Source: Burkholderia humptydooensis
Lineage (GTDB): Bacteria; Pseudomonadota; Gammaproteobacteria; Burkholderiales; Burkholderiaceae
Length of the DNA: 64,000 bases
Direction: 5' to 3'
Assembly: GCF_001513745.1 (NCBI RefSeq)
Contig: NZ_CP013382.1
Coordinates: 2,790,001-2,854,000 of the forward strand
The translations under genes were made by a program, and so were the position numbers. Below are positions 29,007 through 34,769 of this stretch, one piece after another. A model generated the notes under the pieces. The model saw only the letters and a list, made by a program, of their open reading frames with translations, did not search any database and had not been told where the DNA came from. Every line of letters starts with the position of its first letter. Positions within the stretch are counted from its first letter, which is position 1.

Positions 29007-30038
29007 ATGGAAACATCCCCGCTCCAGACGACGCCGCACGAAGCCATCCCGCCATTCGATCCGTCGGCGAGCGTCGAGGACAAGCTGCGCCTCGCGATCC
29101 ACTACGCGACACTCGCGCCGTCGAGCCACAACACGCAGCCGTGGCGCTTCATTCTCGGCGACGCGTCGGTGATGCTGTGCGCGGACCGGCTGCGCGCGCT
29201 GTCCGTCGTCGATCCGTACGATCGCGAGCTCCTCATCAGTTGCGGCGCGGCGCTCCTCAACCTGCGCGTCGCGCTGAGCCGCTTCGGTTTCGCGTACACG
29301 ATCGACATGTTCCCGTCGACGTCGGACCCCGACGTGATCGCGCTCGTGCGGCTCGATCCGCACGGCTACCACGACGAGAGCCTCGTGCCGCTGTTCGATG
29401 CGATCGTCGAGCGCGTGACGACCCGCATGCCCTACGCGAACGAAGCGGTGCCGTGCGAAGTCCAGCGCGCGCTCGTCGCCGCCGGCGCGGCCGAGGGCGC
29501 GGAGATCGCCTGCGTCGACGCGCCCGACGCGCGCAACGAGATCGCCGAGCTGATCGCCGACGCCGACCGCCTGCAATTCGCCGATCCGCGCTTTCGCCGC
29601 GAGCTCGCGAACTGGGTGCATCCGCGCCGCCAGAACGACGGGATGCCCGCGTTCGCCGCCGGCGTGCCCGCGCTGCTCGACTTCGCGACGCCCGTCGTCG
29701 CGTCGGCGATCCGCACGTTCGATCTCGGCGGCGGCCTGGCGGCGATGCATCACAAACTCGTCGACGGCTCGCCGCTCATCGTCGGCATCTCGACCGCGAG
29801 CGACGATCACGACGCCTGGGTCGCGGCCGGCCAGGCGCTCGAACGCGTGCTGCTCGTCGCGACGGCCGCCGGGCTCACCGCGTCGTATCTGAATCAGCCG
29901 ATCGAGATCGCCGCGCTGCGCGAAAGGCTGCGCCCGCTGCTGCACGTCGACGCGCACCCGCAACTGCTGCTGCGAGTCGGACGCGGCCCGGTCGTCGCGC
30001 ACGCGCCGCGGCGCCCGATGATGGACGTCGTGTCTTGA
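29007..30038 (+). CDS. Acg-type nitroreductase-fold protein
   Basis: The 343-residue protein resembles the long nitroreductase family containing M. tuberculosis Acg (Rv2032). It has LAPSSHNTQPWRF (36-48) near the N-terminus, DRLRALSVVDPYDRELLISCGAALLNLR, and a C-terminal ALERVLLVATAAGLTASYLNQPIE segment. Standard nitroreductases are about 200 residues; Acg-type proteins are 320-340 and hold FMN in a buried site, with doubtful classical activity. AGGAG precedes ATG 29007. The stop overlaps the start of the SulP gene (TTGA), so translation is coupled. Confidence 0.85.
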   Translation: METSPLQTTPHEAIPPFDPSASVEDKLRLAIHYATLAPSSHNTQPWRFILGDASVMLCADRLRALSVVDPYDRELLISCGAALLNLRVALSRFGFAYTIDMFPSTSDPDVIALVRLDPHGYHDESLVPLFDAIVERVTTRMPYANEAVPCEVQRALVAAGAAEGAEIACVDAPDARNEIAELIADADRLQFADPRFRRELANWVHPRRQNDGMPAFAAGVPALLDFATPVVASAIRTFDLGGGLAAMHHKLVDGSPLIVGISTASDDHDAWVAAGQALERVLLVATAAGLTASYLNQPIEIAALRERLRPLLHVDAHPQLLLRVGRGPVVAHAPRRPMMDVVS

Positions 30039-31882
30039 TCGAGCGGGAACGCGCCGCGCGCGGGCGGGACGCCGCGCGGCGCGGTGGCGATGAAGGCAGC
30101 GGCGGCGGCGAAGCGTGGCGGCGCTGGCTGCCGGGCGTCGCGGCGCTGCGCGCGTACCGGCGCGCATGGCTCGCGCGGGATCTGTACGCGGGCGTCGCGC
30201 TGACCGCGGTGCTGGTGCCCGTCGGCATGAGCTACGCACAGGCGGCGGGCCTGCCTGTCATCGCCGGCCTGAACGCGTCGATCGCCGCGCTTCTCGGCTA
30301 CGCGATCTTCGGGCCGAGCCGGATTCTCGTGCTCGGCCCCGACTCGGCGCTCGCCGCGCTGATCGCCGGCGCGATCGCGCCGCTCGCGCACGGCGACCCC
30401 GCGCACGCGGTCGCGCTCTCCGCCGCGCTCGCGCTGATGTCCGGCGGCTTCTGCGTGCTCGCCGGCCTGCTGAAGTTCGGCTTCGTCACCGATCTGCTGT
30501 CCAAGCCGATTCAGTACGGCTATCTGAACGGGCTCGCGCTGACGCTGGTCGCGAGCCAGCTCCCGGGCCTGCTCGGCGCCGCGCCGCCCAGCGGCACGTG
30601 CATCGACGCGGTCGCGAGCATCGCCGCGACCGTCGCGCAAGGCCGCATCGACTTCGTGTCGCTCGCGCTCGGCGGCGGCTGCCTCGTCGGCATCGTGCTG
30701 CTGCGGCGCGTCGCGCCCGCGTGGCCCGGCATGCTGATCGCGGTCGCCGCCGCGTCGGCCGCCGCCGCTTGGCTCGGCGCGGCGCCGGAAGCGGCCGGCG
30801 CGAATGCGCATGTCGCAAACGCGCACGTCGCCTACGCGCACGTCGCCTACGCGCACGTCGCCCTCGTCGGCTCGCTCGCCGGGACCCTGCCGCCGCTCGG
30901 CCTGCCGTCGATCTCGCTCGCCGACGCGAGCCGGCTCGTCGCCGGCGCACTCGCGATCGCGATGGTGTCGGTCGCCGACATCAGCGTGCTGTCGCGCGTG
31001 TTCGCGCAGCACGACGGCAGCGAAGCCGATCGCAATCAGGAACTGATCGCGCTCGGCGCGGCGAACCTGCTCGCCGGCGTGCTGCGCGGCTGCGCGGTCA
31101 GCGGCAGCTCGTCGCGCACGCCCGTCGCGCTCGCGGCCGGCGCGCGCACGCAGTTGACAAGCGTCGTCGCGGCCGCCTGCATCGCGCTGCTGCTCGTCGC
31201 GCCGACGCTGCTCGCCCGCGTGCCGCTCCCGGCGCTCGCGGCCGTCGTCGTCTATGCGGCATACGGGCTCGTCGACGTGCGCGCGATCGTCCGGCTCTAC
31301 CGCGTGCGCCGCGGCGAATGCGCGGTGTCGGTGCTGTGCTTCGCGGGCGTCGTGCTGCTCGGCGTCGTGCCGGGCATCCTGCTCGCGGTCGGGCTGTCGC
31401 TGCTGTCGTTCGTCTGGCGCGCGTGGCACCCGTACGACGCGGTGCTCGGCCACGTCGAGGGGATGCACGGCTATCACGACGTGTCGCGCCATCCGGATGC
31501 GCGGCGAATGCCGGGCCTCGTCGCGTTCCGCTGGGACGCGCCGCTGTTCCACGCGAACGCGGCGATCTTTCGCGATCACGTCCGCGACGCGATCGCCGAG
31601 GCCCGCGCGCCGGTGCGCTGCGTCGTGATCGCCGCCGAGCCGATCACCGACGTCGACGTCACCGCCGCCGACATGCTCGCGACGCTGCGCGACGAGCTCG
31701 CCGCGCGGCGGATCGCGCTGGTTTTCGCGGAAATGAAGGGGCCGGTGAAGGACCGGCTGCGCACGTACGGGCTCTTCGACAAGATCGGCGCCGACCACTT
31801 TTTCCCGACGGTGACGGACGCGATCGCGCACTTCGCGCAGATGCGCAAGGACGTGGCGACCGCGCGGCGGGCGCGGCGTTAG
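30035..31882 (+). CDS. SulP-family anion transporter with STAS domain
   Basis: The 615-residue protein has the SulP membrane domain (about 30-445): DLYAGVALTAVLVPVGMSYA, AGLPVIAGLNASIAALLGYA, VLGPDSALAALIAGAIA and repeated hydrophobic helices. A C-terminal STAS domain follows (about 480-600: VAFRWDAPLFHANAAIF, then VIAAEPITDVDVTAADML). Substrates are probably sulfate, bicarbonate or C4-dicarboxylate. No ATG fits the N-terminus. The best start is TTG 30035, overlapping the previous gene's TGA, though no ribosome site is visible. An in-frame 15-bp repeat encodes A(N/Y)AHV units in a loop. It shares the FNR-controlled transcript with the nitroreductase. Confidence 0.85.
   Translation: MIERERAARGRDAARRGGDEGSGGGEAWRRWLPGVAALRAYRRAWLARDLYAGVALTAVLVPVGMSYAQAAGLPVIAGLNASIAALLGYAIFGPSRILVLGPDSALAALIAGAIAPLAHGDPAHAVALSAALALMSGGFCVLAGLLKFGFVTDLLSKPIQYGYLNGLALTLVASQLPGLLGAAPPSGTCIDAVASIAATVAQGRIDFVSLALGGGCLVGIVLLRRVAPAWPGMLIAVAAASAAAAWLGAAPEAAGANAHVANAHVAYAHVAYAHVALVGSLAGTLPPLGLPSISLADASRLVAGALAIAMVSVADISVLSRVFAQHDGSEADRNQELIALGAANLLAGVLRGCAVSGSSSRTPVALAAGARTQLTSVVAAACIALLLVAPTLLARVPLPALAAVVVYAAYGLVDVRAIVRLYRVRRGECAVSVLCFAGVVLLGVVPGILLAVGLSLLSFVWRAWHPYDAVLGHVEGMHGYHDVSRHPDARRMPGLVAFRWDAPLFHANAAIFRDHVRDAIAEARAPVRCVVIAAEPITDVDVTAADMLATLRDELAARRIALVFAEMKGPVKDRLRTYGLFDKIGADHFFPTVTDAIAHFAQMRKDVATARRARR
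30800..30859. repeat. In-frame 15-bp tandem repeat in the SulP gene (4 copies)
   Basis: Four 15-bp units (last two identical: GCCTACGCGCACGTC) encode ANAHV, ANAHV, AYAHV, AYAHV between transmembrane segments. Copy changes would lengthen a loop without breaking the frame. Confidence 0.8.
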
Positions 31883-32114
31883 CGATGCTCCGGGTTCGAG
31901 CGGGCGCACGGTCGCGGCTCGAACGATCGAACGATCGCAATCGCTCGCAACGGCGGGCATCGCATGCGGGTGCGCCGCGCCGATGACGGTGCGTGCACGC
32001 ATGCAATCGAATCGGCCACGCCGATAGCGTGAACCGCAATCAAAGCGACTGCGAAGCAGCGGCGACGCCGCCGCACGGCGCAGCGCGCTCTTGCCTTCGC
32101 CGCGTGCGCATCCG

Positions 32115-32564
32115 TCAATCCCGCGCCTTCTCCTCGAAGTGAACCTGGCGCCGCGAAATCGACGCGATCTCGTCGAACAGCCTCGCGGCGCTCGCCAGCA
32201 GGTCGTCGACGGACACCATCCCGACGAGCGCGCCGCCAGCGTTCACGACCGGCATCCGGCGCGCGCCCGTCAGCCGCATCCGCTGCGCGATCGTCCACAG
32301 GCTGTCGTGCTCGTGCACGACGACCGCCGGCGCGGACATGATCTCGCCGACGAACAGCGCGGCGGGATCGACTTCCTTCGCGATCAGCGACAGCACGATG
32401 TCGCGGTCGGTCAGCATGCCGACCGGCTCGTGCGCGCCCCCCACGTCGTCGACGACGATCAGGTCGCCGACATGGCGGTCGCGCATCAGGTGCGCGGCGT
32501 CGAGCACGGTGTCGGTGCGGCGGCACACGACGACGTCGCGGGTACAGATCTCGGCAGCGTTCAC
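32115..32564 (-). CDS. CBS-pair protein (Hrp1-like)
   Basis: The 149-residue protein consists almost wholly of two CBS domains: EICTRDVVVCRRTDTVLDAA with VGMLTDRDIV, then IMSAPAVVVHEHDSLWTIAQ with VGMVSVDDLL. Stand-alone CBS pairs bind adenine nucleotides or act as redox/energy sensors; M. tuberculosis Hrp1 (Rv2626c) is a hypoxia-induced example. GTG 32564 is chosen because GGAGG lies 7 bp upstream; the longer frame to 32705 is not CBS-like. An FNR-type box lies about 165 bp upstream. It converges on the SulP gene. Confidence 0.87.
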   Translation of the reverse strand: MNAAEICTRDVVVCRRTDTVLDAAHLMRDRHVGDLIVVDDVGGAHEPVGMLTDRDIVLSLIAKEVDPAALFVGEIMSAPAVVVHEHDSLWTIAQRMRLTGARRMPVVNAGGALVGMVSVDDLLASAARLFDEIASISRRQVHFEEKARD

Positions 32565-32722
32565 GATCGGCCTCCGTTCGTGAGCAGGGCGGGCGCAGCG
32601 TGCGCCACTGGAACAGCGCACGCGACAAGGCGCGGCGAAGCGCAACGATACCGGACGACGATCCAGAACGAAGCGCCCGCACGAGCGCGTCACCCAGCGT
32701 CGCATGCGCGCCCCTTCGCCAT

Positions 32723-32736
32723 TTGATGCACGTCAA
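32723..32736 (-). promoter_or_regulatory. FNR/ANR-type box probably serving the CBS-pair gene
   Basis: TTGAT-GCAC-GTCAA lies upstream of the minus-strand CBS gene. The hexamer GACGCT (minus strand, 32701-32696), 28.5 bp from the centre, is a weak -10 similar to the TACGCT used by Hsp20. Assignment to this gene is by position. Confidence 0.55.
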
Positions 32737-32769
32737 CGCAAGCGGCCCGCGCGCGCCGGCGCGCGACGC

Positions 32770-32783
32770 TTGATCGGGATCAG
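32770..32783 (+). promoter_or_regulatory. FNR/ANR-type box upstream of the second nitroreductase
   Basis: TTGAT-CGGG-ATCAG has one mismatch in the right half. TATCGT at 32805-32810 begins 28.5 bp from its centre, placing transcription near 32818, about 52 bp before ATG 32870. Confidence 0.65.
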
Positions 32784-32869
32784 ACCGGCGCGCCGCGCGC
32801 TCGCTATCGTTGACGAACGCACGCGCTCGCGCGGGTGCGGCGCGCCATTCCACTGCCCAGGAGACGGAC

Positions 32870-33523
32870 ATGAGCGAACCCGAACTGCTGACCTATCAAC
32901 CGATCGCCGTGGCATTGCCCGCGCCCGCCGAAGACGAGGCGCCGGCGATCATCGATCTGCCGCAGCCCGATCTCGGCGCGGGCCTGCCACTCATGGCCGC
33001 GTTGTCGCTGCGGGCGAGCACGCGCGAGTTCTCGTCCGCGGCGCTCGCGCCGACGACGCTCGGCGAGCTGCTGTGGGCCGCCGACGGCGTCAACCGCCCG
33101 GCGACGGGCGGCCGCACCGCACCGTCCGCGCATGCGTTCAACGAGATCGACATCTATGTCGCGCTGCCCGACGGCGTCTATCGCTACGATGCGGCGCTGC
33201 ACCGGCTGCTGCTGAAACGCTCGATCGATGCGCGCAACCTCACCGGCTACCAGGATTTCGTCGGCGCGGCGCCGCTCGATCTCGTCTACGTCGTGCAGAC
33301 GTCTCGGCTGCTGCCGATGCCGAAGCCGCTGCGCGAGACGTTCTCGGCGGTGGCGGCGGGCGCGATCGCGCAGAACGTCGCGCTGTATTGCGCGTCGACG
33401 GGGCTCGGCTGCGTCGTGCGCGGCTGGATCAACCACCGGCTGCTCGCCGACGCGCTCAGCCTGAACGAGGACGAATTGCCGATCCTCGCGCAAACGGTCG
33501 GCAAGCCCGTGGCGCGTGCGTGA
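32870..33523 (+). CDS. Nitroreductase family protein (SagB/ThcOx-like)
   Basis: The 217-residue protein has the nitroreductase/oxidase fold of the SagB-type group: SLRASTREFSSAALAPTTLG, then LLWAADGVNRPATGGRTAPS, then AVAAGAIAQNVALYCASTGL. It binds FMN by family and its natural substrate is unknown. AGGAG precedes ATG 32870. No azoline-forming cyclodehydratase or precursor peptide is adjacent, so a role in RiPP synthesis is unlikely. It has its own FNR-type promoter and lies convergent to Hsp20. Confidence 0.86.
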   Translation: MSEPELLTYQPIAVALPAPAEDEAPAIIDLPQPDLGAGLPLMAALSLRASTREFSSAALAPTTLGELLWAADGVNRPATGGRTAPSAHAFNEIDIYVALPDGVYRYDAALHRLLLKRSIDARNLTGYQDFVGAAPLDLVYVVQTSRLLPMPKPLRETFSAVAAGAIAQNVALYCASTGLGCVVRGWINHRLLADALSLNEDELPILAQTVGKPVARA

Positions 33524-33625
33524 CGGCGCCGGGCCGCAAGCGGACGCCGGCGACCGACAGCGCGCGAGGCACGCGCGCCGCCCCGCTTCACGGCGCGCCG
33601 CCTGCGCGGCGGCGCACACGCGAAT

Positions 33626-34060
33626 CTAGCCGATCGTCAGCTTCTTCTTTTCCGACGTCGCCTTCTTCGGCAGCGTCAGCGACAGCACGCCGTCCTGATA
33701 CTGCGCGCTCGCCGTGTCTCGATCGAGGTCGCTCGCGAGCGAGAAGGTTCGCGCGAACTCGCCCGAATAGCGCTCGCGCCGGATCACGCGCTCGCCTTCC
33801 TTCAGCTCCTTGTTCCGCTCGACCTTCGCGGCGATCGACACGGTGTTGCCTTCGATCTGCACGTTGATGTCGTTCTTGTCGACGCCCGGCAGCTCGGCCT
33901 TGACGACGTAGGCCTGGTCGTTTTCGGTCACGTCGATCTTCATCGACGCGAGCTTCTCTTCTTCGACGTCGGCGAAGCCGCGCAGCGGACGGAACAAGCC
34001 CTGGAAAAGATCGGACACGGGCTCAAGCGAAAACGGGTCGTAACGCGTCACATTGCTCAT
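33626..34060 (-). CDS. Small heat-shock protein, Hsp20/alpha-crystallin family
   Basis: The 144-residue protein has an N-terminal arm (YDPFSLEPVSDLFQGLFRPL), an alpha-crystallin domain (about 38-135) with VKAELPGVDKNDINVQIEGN, RRERYSGEFARTFSL, and the characteristic YQDGVLSLTLPKK. It is a cytoplasmic ATP-independent chaperone that holds unfolding proteins. AGGAG precedes ATG 34060; upstream frame extension to 34264 is not family-like. The FNR-type box and -10 upstream indicate oxygen-dependent rather than sigma-32 control. It parallels HspX of the DosR regulon. Confidence 0.93.
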   Translation of the reverse strand: MSNVTRYDPFSLEPVSDLFQGLFRPLRGFADVEEEKLASMKIDVTENDQAYVVKAELPGVDKNDINVQIEGNTVSIAAKVERNKELKEGERVIRRERYSGEFARTFSLASDLDRDTASAQYQDGVLSLTLPKKATSEKKKLTIG

Positions 34061-34207
34061 TGCTCTCTCCTGGAATTCGCGGCCGCGCACGATGCGCGGC
34101 CTACGCCACGGACGGCACCCGGCGCGCGCCGGATGCCCGTCGATCGGTGATGCCGGTCCGGCTCGATACCGGCTGTCTTCAGCGTAGCGACGCAGGCAGG
34201 CCGGGCA

Positions 34208-34221
34208 TTGACGTGAGTCAA
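34208..34221 (-). promoter_or_regulatory. FNR/ANR-type box and promoter of hsp20
   Basis: TTGAC-GTGA-GTCAA is a perfect inverted repeat. On the minus strand TACGCT (34186-34181) begins 28.5 bp from the centre, predicting transcription near 34174, about 113 bp before ATG 34060. Confidence 0.75.
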
Positions 34222-34421
34222 TCGGCGGCGATCGGGCGGCGGGCGCGAGCCAGGGCCTGTTCACGCGCCCGAAGCAAACTCGCGCGCCCGCCGCCCGACG
34301 CCCGCGCTACTCGGCCGATTCGAGCAGGCCCGGCACCAGCGCGCGGCACACCGCATGTCTGCGCGAGCTCGCGTCGAGCCTGCCGGGCCGGACGGCGCGC
34401 GGCGGGCGTTCTTGACTACGA

Positions 34422-34435
34422 TCAACCGCCGCCCG
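34422..34435. promoter_or_regulatory. FNR/ANR-type box without a recognised promoter
   Basis: TTGAC-TACG-ATCAA has only one asymmetric position. Neither strand shows a -10 at the spacing used by the other boxes. It may act on the CE4 gene 335 bp downstream, assist hsp20, or drive an unannotated RNA. Confidence 0.5.
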
Positions 34436-34531
34436 TCAAACCGTAGCAGCATGGTCGACGCAGGACCGATCCCAGCGGGCCGCTCCGCGCTCATCCGTTG
34501 CGGCCGGTGCAGCGACAGTCGCGCCGCCGCC

Positions 34532-34579
34532 CGGCTCCGCAAAGGTGAAGCTTTACGGGAGCCGATGACTACCGGCTCC
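34532..34579 (+). promoter_or_regulatory. Mutually exclusive hairpins in a possible leader RNA
   Basis: CGGCTCC occurs at 34532-34538 and again at 34573-34579, and GGAGCCG at 34558-34564 can pair with either. The first pairing is extended by AAAG/CTTT (34541-34544 with 34551-34554) around a 6-nt loop. This three-part layout is typical of attenuators or riboswitch expression platforms, but it matches no class I know. Confidence 0.35.
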
Positions 34580-34694
34580 GCACGGTGCGCGAGCGCGGCG
34601 GGCAACCATCGGCGGCGCGCGAAACCGGGGCGCAAATCGGCTTCGTCGCGTGGCCGCCCGGTGGCGGAAACCACACGCTCGCGCGCCGCGCACG

Positions 34695-34735
34695 AAAAAA
34701 ACGCCCACCGTCCGGCGCTATCGCGGCCGGTGGGC
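34695..34735 (-). terminator. Intrinsic terminator facing left, with no known upstream gene
   Basis: An 8-bp stem (GCCCACCG at 34703-34710 with CGGTGGGC at 34728-34735), with a further inner CCG/CGG pairing, is followed on the minus strand by seven T residues (34701-34695). It would stop leftward transcripts starting upstream of 34740, where only the plus-strand CE4 gene lies. It may end an antisense RNA or block read-through. Confidence 0.6.
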
Positions 34736-34769
34736 CCGAACACGTTACGAACAACCGACGGAATTGCCC

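Larger units (their letters stand above)
32565..32869. other. Divergent promoter region with two FNR-type boxes
   Basis: This 305-bp region separates the CBS-pair gene (minus) and the second nitroreductase (plus). It holds two boxes with centres 47 bp apart (32723-32736 and 32770-32783), allowing each gene its own activator site. Confidence 0.6.
34061..34769. other. 709-bp gap with two FNR boxes, a hairpin pair and a terminator
   Basis: No protein gene is convincing here. The region contains the Hsp20 promoter, a second FNR-type box (34422-34435) without an obvious -10, mutually exclusive hairpins (34532-34579) and a minus-strand intrinsic terminator (34695-34735). The leader of the CE4 gene occupies the right part. 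Confidence 0.55.

Noticed and set aside
34500..34690. Possible c-di-GMP (GEMM) riboswitch, because GCAAAG, GGGCAACC and GAAA-like pieces occur
   Set aside because: The pieces are not in the order or pairing of that class, and no GGGTTACCG-type segment follows. Only the alternative hairpins are reported.
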